A stretch of 64,000 nucleotides of DNA from Candidatus Lariskella endosymbiont of Epinotia ramella (lineage in GTDB: Bacteria; Pseudomonadota; Alphaproteobacteria; Rickettsiales; Midichloriaceae), in assembly GCF_964019805.1 (NCBI RefSeq), contig NZ_OZ026472.1:1240001-1304000 (forward strand). The letters run 5' to 3'. The position numbers and the translations under genes were made by a program. Shown here one piece after another: positions 13,256 through 22,698 of this stretch (position 1 is the first letter of the stretch; every line of letters begins with the position of its first letter). The notes beneath the pieces were generated by a model. That model did not search any database, had not been told where the DNA came from, and saw only the letters and a program-made list of their open reading frames with translations.

Positions 13256-14575
13256 CTACACTCTTTTAATCATTTTATTATTCTTCAGTAATCCATGATA
13301 TTGATTGCTGATAATATGTGTTTGTACATTAGTAAAAAGCTCTATGACAACATTCACTACAATCAAAAGGCTAGTGCCGCTTAGGTAAAATGGGACTGAA
13401 TATCTGGACATAATAAGTTCCGGTATTATACAAACACAAGCTATGTAACCGGCACCTATGACAGTTATTCTGGTTAGAACATGATCTAAGTAGTCAGCAG
13501 TATTCTTGCCAGGCCTTCTACCAAGTATCACAGCTCCAGCTTTCTTCAAGTTATCAGCAGTCTCTACAGGATTAAAAACTATAGATGTATAGAAAAAGCA
13601 GAAGAATACTATACAAGCTAAGTATAGAAGCATGTATAGTATTTTACCATGCACCATGTTGCTTGCTATGAACTGGTGGATGGCGCTATCATTATTATAA
13701 CCTAAAAAACTAATGATAGTCGTTGGAAATAGAAGTATAGCGCTTGCAAATATTGGAGAAATGACGCCAGATACATTTAGTTTCAATGGCAGATGTGTGG
13801 ATTCTCCTCCGAATATCTTATTTCCCACTTGACGCCTTGGATATTGCACAGACAACCGTCTTTGAGCCTTCTCCATGAGCACTATAAAGCCTATGATGCA
13901 GGCCATCATGACCAACAAAAGAATAAGCACAAAAACAGAAAGAGAGCCAACCTTGCCCATCTCAAAGAGCGAAACGAGTGCGGATGGCAACTCAGCAACT
14001 ATCCCAGTAAATATTATGAAAGAAGCGCCATTTCCGAGGCTTTGGTGTGTTATACAATCACCAAGCCACATCACAAAGACTGTACCTGCAGTCAGTGTGA
14101 TAATAGATATGAATATAAGGTAAACACTAGAAATTCCCTGGACAGACGCTCCTGCATTGCCTATTCCAACAACTACACCATATCCTTGAAAAATAGATAA
14201 CAAGATAGTTAAATATCTTGTATATTGATTCACCTTTTTTCTACCAGATTCCCCTTCTTTTTTAAGGTTTGCAAGTGAGGGAGAAACAGCAGAAAGAAGC
14301 TGCATTACTATCGAAGCCGTAATATACGGCATGATGTTGAGCGCAAATATGGACATCCTGCCAAGCGCACCACCTGTAAACATATTAAACATACCAAGTA
14401 TACCACCTACATGGCCGTTAAAAGTTTCAGATAATGCAGCAGAATCAACACTTGGTAGCGGTATATAAGTACCTACCCTGTATACCACAAGTATAAAAAA
14501 AACCATCAAAAACTTTTTGCCTAAAGCCCCAAGTGCACTGGACGTAGGATTTAAATTCGGTGCTAGCATCAACAA
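13256..14575 (-). CDS. secY: Preprotein translocase subunit SecY
   Basis: 439 residues with about ten hydrophobic segments. Recognisable blocks are GTYIPLPSVD near the N-terminus, FALNIMPYITASIVMQLL (plug/TM2 region), YTRYLTILLSIFQGYG and, in the cytosolic loop, RRQVGNKIFGGESTHLPLKL. It forms the protein-conducting channel of the inner membrane with SecE and SecG. Located between rplO and adk as in the canonical spc operon. Confidence 0.97.
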   Translation of the reverse strand: MLMLAPNLNPTSSALGALGKKFLMVFFILVVYRVGTYIPLPSVDSAALSETFNGHVGGILGMFNMFTGGALGRMSIFALNIMPYITASIVMQLLSAVSPSLANLKKEGESGRKKVNQYTRYLTILLSIFQGYGVVVGIGNAGASVQGISSVYLIFISIITLTAGTVFVMWLGDCITHQSLGNGASFIIFTGIVAELPSALVSLFEMGKVGSLSVFVLILLLVMMACIIGFIVLMEKAQRRLSVQYPRRQVGNKIFGGESTHLPLKLNVSGVISPIFASAILLFPTTIISFLGYNNDSAIHQFIASNMVHGKILYMLLYLACIVFFCFFYTSIVFNPVETADNLKKAGAVILGRRPGKNTADYLDHVLTRITVIGAGYIACVCIIPELIMSRYSVPFYLSGTSLLIVVNVVIELFTNVQTHIISNQYHGLLKNNKMIKRV

Positions 14576-14687
14576 ATATCAAGTAATTATTAAAAATACT
14601 AAAAAGCAAACTACAAAACCATCAGACATCATAAAACTACTTCTGGCATACTGAATATAAGAAGCAGATGTAATGTCAGATCTTAAG

Positions 14688-15149
14688 CTATTTTGTTCCC
14701 AAAATTACAACGCTGCCACCGTTCTTTTCTATCGCATCTAGAGCGCTCTTAGAAATAGCATGCAATTCTATCTTCATAGGTAAATTTTTGAGATCTTTAC
14801 TAGCAAGCACCTTAATTTTTGTGTCATGGCCCTTAACAAGCCCAACACCTTTTAAAGATTCAAATGTCACAAAAGAAGAATCAATACGCTTATCTTCTAT
14901 AAGTCTATCGATTGCAGCAAGAGTCACAACCTGATAACGCAACTTATTTAAGCTATTAAAACCACGCTTAGGAACTCTTCTATATAGTGGCATCTGCCCA
15001 CCTTCGAAGCCGTTTAATGCAACACCACTACGAGCTGTTTGACCCTTACCACCACGACCACAAGTTTTCCCTTTTCCAGAACCTATACCACGCCCTAGAT
15101 TCTTGGACTTTTTTCTGGCACCTTTGCTGTCCTTTAAAATATTTAGCAT
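14688..15149 (-). CDS. rplO: 50S ribosomal protein L15 (uL15)
   Basis: 153 residues. The basic glycine-rich N-terminus GRGIGSGKGKTCGRGGKGQT and the block GFEGGQMPLYRRVPKRGF identify L15. It binds 23S rRNA late in 50S assembly. It follows rpmD with a gap of about 30 bp and precedes secY by about 110 bp. Confidence 0.96.
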   Translation of the reverse strand: MLNILKDSKGARKKSKNLGRGIGSGKGKTCGRGGKGQTARSGVALNGFEGGQMPLYRRVPKRGFNSLNKLRYQVVTLAAIDRLIEDKRIDSSFVTFESLKGVGLVKGHDTKIKVLASKDLKNLPMKIELHAISKSALDAIEKNGGSVVILGTK

Positions 15150-15178
15150 ACTTTTTCCATATTTATTTTTGATATTGA

Positions 15179-15361
15179 TTATAGCACAGCTACTAAATGC
15201 TTAACTTTCTGTATCATCCCACGCACAGCTGCAGTATCCTGAAGTGTGGATACTTTATTGATTTTATTCAATCCAAGCCCTTTTAAGGTGGCAATTTGTG
15301 CCTGTACAGATCCTATAGAGCCTCGTATCTGCTTAACTTGTATCACTCCTTTTTTCGTCAT
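15179..15361 (-). CDS. rpmD: 50S ribosomal protein L30 (uL30)
   Basis: 60 residues: VKQIRGSIGSVQAQIATLKG and a central TLQDTAAVRGMIQKV are typical of bacterial L30. First gene of the surviving ribosomal cluster; rpsE, which normally precedes it, is not in the window, and 611 bp of gene-free DNA lie upstream instead. Confidence 0.92.
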   Translation of the reverse strand: MTKKGVIQVKQIRGSIGSVQAQIATLKGLGLNKINKVSTLQDTAAVRGMIQKVKHLVAVL

Positions 15362-15972
15362 AAAAATAAAACCTCACGTATTTATAGTCCAGGTATCAAA
15401 ATATCAATTTAAAATCAGAGCTGCAAGCAGTCACAAACCTTAAAAACTTATGCGCTTAAAAGTGCACATAGCTCCAAAATTTACTCTCTCAAAGCTTTTT
15501 AAAGACAAACCCTTTAACAAGTCCACCTAGACGAACGGACTAGAAAAGCTCGTAATTAGCAGACGACACAGCGATACTTAAACATAACAGAGTAAGTAAT
15601 AAAATGCATCTGGCTACTCTTCATTCGAAGAAAACTCTACACCCACAGATTAAACATCATGTAAAAATAATCTGCGTCATACTTAAACCAAGCATAAATA
15701 AGTAAACAAAACGAGCTAACTGAGTCCGCTTGCAAAGCCTAAATTTCTATATCCTCTCTGTTACCTTAAGATGTGGCTCAAAACATGCATAGCAAGCTTC
15801 GAAGCAAACTTCCTGAAGATGAATTGCAAAAGCTATAATAAGCAAGAGTAACAAAAACTAGCTTTTCAGAAAAAGCACACACGTATAACATACAAAGCCC
15901 GAGGCATATATGTGAATAGCACATCAAATACCACAAACAGCAAAACATCTAAGTGATGCCTGATAACGACAG
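15362..15972. other. Gene-free stretch upstream of rpmD
   Basis: 611 bp with no supported gene on either strand, no rpsE remnant and no clear copy of the dispersed repeats. It must hold the promoter of the rpmD-rplO-secY-adk block if that block is transcribed on its own; no strong consensus promoter stands out. Confidence 0.6.
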
Positions 15973-16738
15973 ATGACCACTCTTTATACCACAACAACAC
16001 AACATATCAATCAAAAAATGGATATAGAATTTCACTATTACGTTACATATCTAGTTTATATTAAAGCAGGCTTTAACAAAAATGAGGCGGAAATAATAGC
16101 TTATGCGTCTCAATATGTGGACGACAACACTGCTCAAGCATATGTTAAAAGCCGTGGTAGCGGCGCAATTGTTTATAGAAGCATGATAACACAAACGTAT
16201 GATATTACTCTTCCTAAAAGCATTATGCATCAAATTTATATAGCGTTTCACTTTATTCCAGGTTTTTCTTCGCAAAGTCACAGTACAGATATGCATAGAA
16301 AAGATGGAAAGAAACACCATATGATGACTGTAGCAGGAAGCGTGCCATCGAGAATATTGATGTATTCTGCATTGCAAAGCGGTGATTTATATTGGATAGG
16401 CATTGCAACTCATGCATTTTTAGACACATGGGCACATCAAAATTTCACTGGAACTATGGATGATTTTAATGGCTTTTCAGATATCAAATCTATTGTAATA
16501 CCAAATATAGGACATGCTGACGCTATGTCTGCTCCTGATGAGCTATGTAGAAAATGGTGTGATCCAAGATTAAAGAATCCTAAAATAGATAATAATAAAA
16601 GATTTTTAGAAGCTGCTTTTAGTCTATTTTCTATACTATTTGAGGTAAAGAAACCAAACATTAGTAAGCAGAATCTCATACTTGAATGGGAAATTATTGA
16701 ACAAGATTTAATAACAATAGACCTCTTGCATAACCTAT

Positions 16739-17107
16739 TTAAAGCTCAAAGTTATAGATACCAGCAAGTAAATTAAACCTTAAACCGAATCGTTTTCTTC
16801 TGTTCCTATAACGATCAGCGATAATTTTAAATCGTTTGATCATGCCTATGACGTTTTCATTTAAAACACGTTCACTAGACAATTGACGATTTTTCTTTTT
16901 ATCTTTCCTGCTTAGTGGTCGCTTTTTTGTCTTTTTCTTTGGTAACTCTGAATTATAATGCAACTTATCAATGCCTTGATAACCAGTATCTGTAAGAACT
17001 TTAATCTCAGGGTGGATGTGAACTCCGGATTCTTTAAATAACCTGAAATCATGACGCTTGCCATTAGAAAAATTAGTGCAAATGATTTCTTTTTTCCTTT
17101 TATCCAC
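16739..17107 (-). CDS. IS5-type transposase, second ORF (copy 1)
   Basis: 122 codons. Supplies the second and third catalytic acids of the DDE domain, Asp40 (in KVLTDTGYQG) and Glu84 (in LNENVIGMIKRFK), followed by the conserved YRNRRKRFGLRFNLLAG tail. It is the -1 frame continuation of the upstream ORF: read through an A AAA AAG heptamer (17138-17144, minus strand), the joined frame gives KRRHTLKTQLIVDKRKKEII, the expected family sequence. Only the fused product would have a full DDE site. An alternative ORF of 65 codons (16912-17109) in another frame is a shadow. Confidence 0.88.
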   Translation of the reverse strand: MDKRKKEIICTNFSNGKRHDFRLFKESGVHIHPEIKVLTDTGYQGIDKLHYNSELPKKKTKKRPLSRKDKKKNRQLSSERVLNENVIGMIKRFKIIADRYRNRRKRFGLRFNLLAGIYNFEL

Positions 17108-17121
17108 AATAAGCTGAGTTT

Positions 17122-17592
17122 TTAGAGTATGTCGCCTCTTTTTTCCCGAATAAAAGTGCTTCTGTTTTTTTTAGGTCGTTCTATCGGTGTTTCAGTAGCA
17201 TCAATTAACACAAGTTCGTATTCAGAATCGCTTTTTAGTAATGCTTTACGTCCAGGTAGTGAAAATCGTTTATCTTTAATTAGAGTATCTTCAATCCAAC
17301 GTATATTACGATAACAGGCACTTTCACTTATTCCATAACTGCGGGAAATATGAAAATATGTCCTGTATTCACGCAAGTACTCAAGCGTCATGAGTAATCG
17401 ATCTTCTAAAGCCAATTTATTGGGTTTTCCACCTTGAGACTTTAAAATAGCTTCAGCTTCTTTTAATATACTTAGTATAACTTCAAACGTTCCTCGTTTA
17501 ATGCCAGTAAGCCTGCGAAACTCTTCTGCGTATTCATCTTTGATGTTTTCAAACTTCATGTTATCCTTGATAAAATCAAGGATTTTAATCAA
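17122..17592 (-). CDS. IS5-type transposase, first ORF (copy 1)
   Basis: 156 codons. N-terminal helix-turn-helix (RLLMTLEYLREYRTYFHISR, then SYGISESACYRNIRWIE, an HTH_Tnp_4-like pattern) followed by the start of the DDE_Tnp_4 domain with the first catalytic Asp131 in LVLIDATETPIERP. The frame ends at REKRGDIL shortly after the A6G slippery run, so alone it is a DNA-binding protein lacking two catalytic residues. Confidence 0.88.
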   Translation of the reverse strand: MIKILDFIKDNMKFENIKDEYAEEFRRLTGIKRGTFEVILSILKEAEAILKSQGGKPNKLALEDRLLMTLEYLREYRTYFHISRSYGISESACYRNIRWIEDTLIKDKRFSLPGRKALLKSDSEYELVLIDATETPIERPKKNRSTFIREKRGDIL

Positions 17593-17905
17593 TTTATATG
17601 GTTATGCAAGAGGTCTAATATGGAATACGCATTGCACGCAGAGATTTTTTAGTGCTAGAGAAAGAAGAAATAGAATTGCTGAATATTCAAAAATAGCGAT
17701 CAAATATTCAGGAAGTCCAATTCTGGAATATGATAAATTCGCGTGGAAAAGAGAAGCGCTAACAAGCGTAATCGGGCAATACGTATACCGGTGGCGTGAT
17801 GCAGAGCTTTATAGAACAACGCATTGGTTTTGCTTTCAGGTTGCGGCCGTAAAGCAACTGGAGTTTGTCAAAAACCTTTTGCAAGCTTATAGCGCTTATC
17901 ATTTA

Positions 17906-18153
17906 CTCTATCCCTCAAAAATTGGTTTGCTGCGCAAATAAATCTTTTCGAAAAATTAAATGTACAAAAATTAGCTCTTAGATCTGCCATGCGCTAATTT
18001 TCTGATATATTAATTTTCCTATGCCTTGCAAATACTACTTTCACAAAATCCGTAAGTTTTTTGCGCTTATTATAATATTTTCTTATGGATTTAAAACGCT
18101 ATTTTGACGCTCTCAACATTATTTTATACCGCTTCTGAGACTTTTGGCGCGCC
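17906..18153 (+). repeat. Dispersed repeat R2 (between DUF6765-like gene and murF)
   Basis: Starts CTCTATCCCTCAAAAATTGG and ends GAGACTTTTGGCGCGCC. Its left end supplies the final codons and stop of the upstream gene; its right end supplies, on the opposite strand, the last codons and stop of murF. Both convergent frames thus terminate inside the repeat. Confidence 0.85.
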
Positions 18154-19548
18154 TATCATTTCATATCCAATAATACTGCTAACTATCGATGCCATATTCA
18201 TGCTAAATGAACCTTTTATCATAATAACATCACCTGGCATCAAAATTTTTCTTATATCTTCTTTGGCAATTTCTGAAGATACGTAGTGTGATCCTCTTAT
18301 GTTGCCTGGCAATATTCTAAACAAACTACTCATAGAATCTCCAATAGTGAAAACCTTATCTATTTTGCATTTGATGATATCGTCTAACAATGCTTCATGC
18401 ATCTTGATATAGCCTGCTCCTAGCTCTCTCATATCTCCCATTACTGCTATGAGTCTATTATTGGACTTCTTGTGCTTTCCAAGCCTCGAGATAGCAGCCC
18501 TCATTGAGATGGGGTTTGCGTTATATGACTCATCTATTACTATAATGTCGCCTTTTACTAAATGCACTTCTCCTCTTCCTTTGATTGGGGAGAATTTATG
18601 CATATTACTTGCAACATTTGATATATCCCTGCCAAGTGCAAGAGCAGCTCCAAGCACCCCAAGGCTGTTCATTACAAAATGATCTCCAATAGTAGATATC
18701 TTATATTGCAGTTTCTTGCCGTGGCACATCACCTCTATATCGGTAAAGGCACGTTCTACAGAAGTTGAGATAAGTTGCAGATCGCAAAAATTTGCACTAC
18801 CGAAGCTTATTACCTTGAGGCCACTTGCAGCTGCATGCTTTTTTAGTCTATCGTAATACTTATTGTCTGCATTTAAAACAGCAACACCATTATCTCTTTT
18901 CATCCCAAGGAAAATCTCAGCTTTTGCGTCAGCTATTTTCTCAACTGAACTAAAAAATTCAAGATGTGCTGGACCTATTTCTGTGATAATTGCGACATCA
19001 GGCCGCGCAAGTTTTGTTAATTTTTCAATTTCACCTTTCTCACTCATACCAATTTCGAGGATGCAGCAATCGAAATTATCTGGCATGCTTGCCAAGGATA
19101 GCGGCATGCCATACTTGCTATTGAAGTTCCCAGCGTTTGCCAAGACATCAAATTTATCTTCTTGCAGAGCAATTTTCGCCATTTCTTTTGTTGAAGTTTT
19201 TCCAACACTTCCTGTAATGCCGACTACCTTTGCGCTTATAATCGAGCGCTTATGTTCGGCCATTCTGTTTAGTGCAGAAAGCGTATCTTCTACAACTATG
19301 ATTTTATCAAGATTCTTTATATGGCTTTTTGCATCATTATCAACAATTGCAAATGATGCACCGCGCTCGATAGCTTCATCTGCAAAAATCCCGCCATTAT
19401 AATTTTCTCCAGATATACCTATGAATATATTACCGCGTTGACTTTTGCGGCTATCAATTGAGATCCCAGTAGCGCTTAGCGGCACCTTTATTTCCATAGT
19501 CAGCGCTGCACTTAAAGAAAGATTGTTCCAAATTATATCATCATACAT
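18124..19548 (-). CDS. murF: UDP-N-acetylmuramoyl-tripeptide--D-alanyl-D-alanine ligase
   Basis: 474 residues. Mur_ligase N-terminal domain, then the ATP-binding P-loop GITGSVGKTST (residues 110-120), central-domain blocks NAGNFNSKYGMPLSLA and EIGMSEKGEIEKL, and the C-terminal-domain block DESYNANPISMRAAI. It adds D-Ala-D-Ala to the UDP-MurNAc-tripeptide in the cytoplasm, so the organism makes at least the precursor of peptidoglycan. It stands alone, not in a dcw cluster. The last ten or so residues (GAPKVSEAV) are encoded by the end of an R2 repeat, which replaced the native 3' end without harming known motifs. Confidence 0.95.
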   Translation of the reverse strand: MYDDIIWNNLSLSAALTMEIKVPLSATGISIDSRKSQRGNIFIGISGENYNGGIFADEAIERGASFAIVDNDAKSHIKNLDKIIVVEDTLSALNRMAEHKRSIISAKVVGITGSVGKTSTKEMAKIALQEDKFDVLANAGNFNSKYGMPLSLASMPDNFDCCILEIGMSEKGEIEKLTKLARPDVAIITEIGPAHLEFFSSVEKIADAKAEIFLGMKRDNGVAVLNADNKYYDRLKKHAAASGLKVISFGSANFCDLQLISTSVERAFTDIEVMCHGKKLQYKISTIGDHFVMNSLGVLGAALALGRDISNVASNMHKFSPIKGRGEVHLVKGDIIVIDESYNANPISMRAAISRLGKHKKSNNRLIAVMGDMRELGAGYIKMHEALLDDIIKCKIDKVFTIGDSMSSLFRILPGNIRGSHYVSSEIAKEDIRKILMPGDVIMIKGSFSMNMASIVSSIIGYEMIGAPKVSEAV

Positions 19549-19713
19549 AATTCCAAGCGCCTGTTAATGATCTGTATATAAAAAGGTAGCAAGAAACTAA
19601 ACAACAAAATTCTTGCTGCTATTTAAGCGGCATGGAGGATTGTACAACAAAATTCTGATAACCACTATAAAAATTGTTACAATCATGCTATGATGGCGCC
19701 AGGCATTGTTATA

Positions 19714-19800
19714 GGCACTACTTTCATAAGTGTATGCACGCGGATTTTTAATGGTATGACTTTTTAGAGTATAAATGAATTTCTGAGTCAAATATCATAC
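19714..19800 (+). repeat. Dispersed repeat R3, partial
   Basis: GGCACTACTTTCATAAGTGT, then TTTTTAGAGTATAAATGAAT and TTTCTGAGTCAAATAT match the two ends of the R3 family seen at 29.1, 42.1 and 47.8 kb, with the middle missing. Confidence 0.55.
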
Positions 19801-19824
19801 ATTAATTTGGGAAGATTTTTACTT

Positions 19825-19936
19825 GTGCACATATAAAGTTAGACTACAAAAAGAGCTAGGAAAAATTTAGGCGCAAGTGTTAATGGGTAGCATTCTTACA
19901 AGGCACTAATTTTGAAAAGTATGACGAGAATATAAA
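19825..19936 (+). repeat. Dispersed repeat R4
   Basis: GTGCACATATAAAGTTAGAC ... CACTAATTTTGAAAAGTATG, then ACGAGAATATAAAG. The same pattern of an AAGTTAGACT arm, a CAAAAAGAGCTAGG block and a TTTTGAAAAGTATGACGAG end recurs at five other places. Together with the R3 piece it fills most of the murF-prfA spacer. Confidence 0.6.
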
Positions 19937-19964
19937 GATGTTAAGAGTTTTAGATTAGGAGAAT

Positions 19965-21038
19965 ATGGACTTTAGCGCAAAGTTGTTGAAGATACTTGAA
20001 AGATATGAACAGACAGAAGAAAAGTTGCTGAGCAGTGATAAACTCTCCTCTCAGGAATTCATTAAACTTAGCAAAGAAAGAGCGGAGTTGGATGATATAG
20101 TATCTGTCATACGTCAATATAATGATGCGAGCAACGAATATAAATCGTTATCTGAAATACTGGAGAGCGATGAGTACGACCAAGAATTTAAAGATCTAGC
20201 AAAAGAAGAAAAGTATGAGCTTCAAAGAAAAATAGATAAATTGTCTGACAAGATAAAAGTGATGCTGATACCTAAGGATATTGATGATGATAAGGATGTA
20301 ATACTTGAAGTCAGGGCTGGAACTGGCGGTGAGGAAGCTGCACTGTTTGCTGCAGTACTGTTTGGGATGTATCAAAAATATGCAGAGCAGCGCAAATGGA
20401 AGTTTGAAATACTATCTTTATCCTCAACTGGTCTTGATGGGTATAAAGAAGCTTCAGCTAGTATTAGCGGTAAGGGAGTTTTTGCAAGGCTGAAATTTGA
20501 ATCAGGCGTACATAGAGTGCAAAGAGTCCCAGAAACGGAGTCTAGTGGAAGAATACACACATCAGCTGCAACTGTTGCTGTGCTGCCAGAAGCTGAGGAA
20601 GTAGATCTTCAAATTGATGAAAAAGATTGTAAAATAGATGTATATAGGGCAAGCGGAGCCGGTGGTCAGCACGTTAATACTACAGACAGTGCAGTTCGAA
20701 TTACACATATTCCAACTGGCTTAGTTGTATGCCAACAAGATGAGAAATCACAGCACAAAAACAAGGCTAAAGCATTCAAAATTCTCAGAGCTAGAATATA
20801 TGATGCTGAAAGATCAAAGAAGGCTAGTGAAAGAGCGGCGATTAGAAAAGATCAAATAGGCAGTGGTGATCGCTCTGAGAGGATCAGGACTTATAACTAT
20901 CCACAGAGTAGAGTCACAGACCACAGAATTAACCTTACGGTACATTCGTTGAATGAGATGTTAAATGAGGGGAAGTTGGATCCAATTATAGATCCATTAA
21001 TTAGCGATGATTGTACCAAAAAATTAGCAGAGCTTTAG
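19965..21038 (+). CDS. prfA: Peptide chain release factor 1
   Basis: 357 residues from an ATG preceded by TTAGGAG. The catalytic GGQ is at 233-235 in [18 protein letters not shown], and the codon-reading tripeptide is Pro189-Glu190-Thr191 (the P-x-T form, so RF1 for UAA/UAG and not RF2). It releases finished peptides at the ribosomal A site. No prmC follows it; the next gene is gpmI. Confidence 0.97.
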   Translation: MDFSAKLLKILERYEQTEEKLLSSDKLSSQEFIKLSKERAELDDIVSVIRQYNDASNEYKSLSEILESDEYDQEFKDLAKEEKYELQRKIDKLSDKIKVMLIPKDIDDDKDVILEVRAGTGGEEAALFAAVLFGMYQKYAEQRKWKFEILSLSSTGLDGYKEASASISGKGVFARLKFESGVHRVQRVPETESSGRIHTSAATVAVLPEAEEVDLQIDEKDCKIDVYRASGAGGQHVNTTDSAVRITHIPTGLVVCQQDEKSQHKNKAKAFKILRARIYDAERSKKASERAAIRKDQIGSGDRSERIRTYNYPQSRVTDHRINLTVHSLNEMLNEGKLDPIIDPLISDDCTKKLAEL

Positions 21039-21040
21039 GC

Positions 21041-22669
21041 GTGTTGATACTTTGTATACTAGATGGTTGGGGTTATTCACAAAATATGCAGCATAACGCA
21101 ATATTTGCCGCACATACACCAAACTTCGACATGCTATTTAAGAGCATGCCTCATTCCTTAATAGACACAAGTGGTAAAGCAGCAGGCCTTCCTGATGGAC
21201 AGTTTGGCAATTCTGAAGTCGGACATATGACAATTGGCGCAGGGAGGGTGATAAAACAAGATCTTGTGCGCATAAGTGAGTCATTTGAAAATGGATCCAT
21301 TATGTTTAATCCTATGTTTCAGAATCTGCTTGCGAATTGTAAAGGCGGTAGCAATCGATGTCATCTAGTAGGTCTTATTTCAGATGGTGGTGTGCACTCT
21401 CATATAGATCATATAGTCGCGTGCGCCAGTATACTAAAAGATTCTGGAACTAACGTTTTGCTGCATGCAATCACAGATGGAAGGGATACGTCTCCTAGAA
21501 GCGCGCTTCGATATATACAAAAGCTTATAGATAATAATATCGAAATATCTACAATTTCTGGAAGATATTTTGCAATGGATCGCGATATGAGGCTCGATAG
21601 AACAGAGCGCTACTTTAGTGCAATGCTTGGAAAGGTAGACGCTCATTTTAAAGATCCGATCGAGTATATAGAGCATTGTTACGCAAATTCTCTGTACGAT
21701 GAGTTCATTCCCCCTGCTATCTTGCGAGAATATAAAGGAATTTGTGATGATGATGCGTTGTTTATGGCTAATTTTAGGCCGGATAGAATGCGACAAATTG
21801 CTAAGATGCTAGCGGATACAAGAAATCCATCATTTCGTTATATGACATCTATGACTCAGTATTCAAATGAACTAGCAGAATATATAAACCCAATGTTTCT
21901 TAGAGAATCCGTACAAAACACTTTGGGCGATGTTATAGCACGCGCAGGAAAAAGACAAATAAGAATCGCAGAGACGGAAAAATATGCGCATGTAACATAC
22001 TTCCTAAACTGCGGCAGGGAAAAAGAGTATAATAATGAAGATAGAGTCTTAATTCCGTCTCCAAAAGTTGCGACTTATGATTTAGCGCCGCAAATGTCCG
22101 CAGTACAAGTCAAAGATGCTGTTGTTGAAAACATACAAAAGAATTATTATGATTTCATATGTGTGAATTTTGCAAATGCAGATATGGTAGGCCACACAGG
22201 AAATTTCGAAGCAACAAAAATTGCCTGCGAAACCATAGATAGCTGTATTGGAGAAATAATGCAAGCAGCCCAAAAATACGGGGCGCACCTGCTCATCACT
22301 GCAGATCACGGCAATGCCGAAGAGATGTTTGACAAGACTAGCAATCAGCGGCATACTGCCCACACAATGAACAAAGTTCCATTAGTCTATTTCGGCAATT
22401 ATAATAAATCTCTTGCAGAAGCTATTTGTGATGAGGAGGTGGTAGGAGTTGAGACGGGCAAAGAAGGCGTGTATTCTAATATACATATGACCTTTAGCAT
22501 TGATGCGATGCACCAGGCGTCATCAGAAATTGAGTTATGCAAGAAGTCTAATATAGCTTTGAAAGACGGAGAGCTCAAAGATATAGCTCCAACAGTACTG
22601 CAATTGATGGGCATAGATACGCCAAATGATATGACTGGAAAGAGTCTTATAATCTCTGCTCACAAGTAA
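21041..22669 (+). CDS. gpmI: 2,3-bisphosphoglycerate-independent phosphoglycerate mutase
   Basis: About 542 residues from a GTG at 21041, three bases after the prfA stop; a TTG at 21011 would give ten more residues and overlap prfA. The N-terminal LCILDGWGYS, the phosphorylated-serine block GQFGNSEVGHMTIGAGR, HAITDGRDTSP, and the C-terminal metal ligands in NFANADMVGHTGN and LLITADHGNAEEM identify iPGM of the alkaline phosphatase superfamily. It interconverts 3- and 2-phosphoglycerate using manganese. It is about 30 residues longer than usual, with an insertion in the C-terminal region (around CDEEVVGVETGKEGVYSNIH). Likely an operon with prfA and ispG. Confidence 0.96.
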   Translation: MLILCILDGWGYSQNMQHNAIFAAHTPNFDMLFKSMPHSLIDTSGKAAGLPDGQFGNSEVGHMTIGAGRVIKQDLVRISESFENGSIMFNPMFQNLLANCKGGSNRCHLVGLISDGGVHSHIDHIVACASILKDSGTNVLLHAITDGRDTSPRSALRYIQKLIDNNIEISTISGRYFAMDRDMRLDRTERYFSAMLGKVDAHFKDPIEYIEHCYANSLYDEFIPPAILREYKGICDDDALFMANFRPDRMRQIAKMLADTRNPSFRYMTSMTQYSNELAEYINPMFLRESVQNTLGDVIARAGKRQIRIAETEKYAHVTYFLNCGREKEYNNEDRVLIPSPKVATYDLAPQMSAVQVKDAVVENIQKNYYDFICVNFANADMVGHTGNFEATKIACETIDSCIGEIMQAAQKYGAHLLITADHGNAEEMFDKTSNQRHTAHTMNKVPLVYFGNYNKSLAEAICDEEVVGVETGKEGVYSNIHMTFSIDAMHQASSEIELCKKSNIALKDGELKDIAPTVLQLMGIDTPNDMTGKSLIISAHK

Positions 22670-22698
22670 TTTGAACACAAAAAATTTGAGTATTCATT

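Larger units (their letters stand above)
16719..17616 (-). mobile_element. IS5-type insertion sequence, copy 1 (898 bp)
   Basis: Ends are perfect 17-bp inverted repeats (AGACCTCTTGCATAACC / GGTTATGCAAGAGGTCT) flanked by AAT on each side. It carries two overlapping-function ORFs on the minus strand. The ends were fixed by comparing five copies in the window. It splits the DUF6765-like gene. Confidence 0.95.
15973..17941 (+). pseudogene. DUF6765-like protein gene, split by IS copy 1
   Basis: The 5' part (15973-16718) and 3' part (17617-17941) join in frame when the 898-bp IS and one copy of its AAT target duplication are removed, giving about 355 codons. The N-terminal MDIEFHYYVTYLVYIKAGF (a Met at 16018 may be the true start), the ASQYVDDNT block and the histidine/aspartate cluster IATHAFLDTWAHQNFTG resemble the DUF6765 family as I remember it; this pattern hints at a metal site but the function is unknown. 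The last eleven codons (LYPSKIGLLRK) and the stop come from an R2 repeat. As it stands, the frame runs into the IS and stops at 16776. Confidence 0.75.

Noticed and set aside
17501-17941. A 146-codon plus-strand ORF as an independent gene
   Set aside because: Its first third is antisense to the transposase in the IS; only the part after 17617 is real and is the 3' part of the split DUF6765-like gene.
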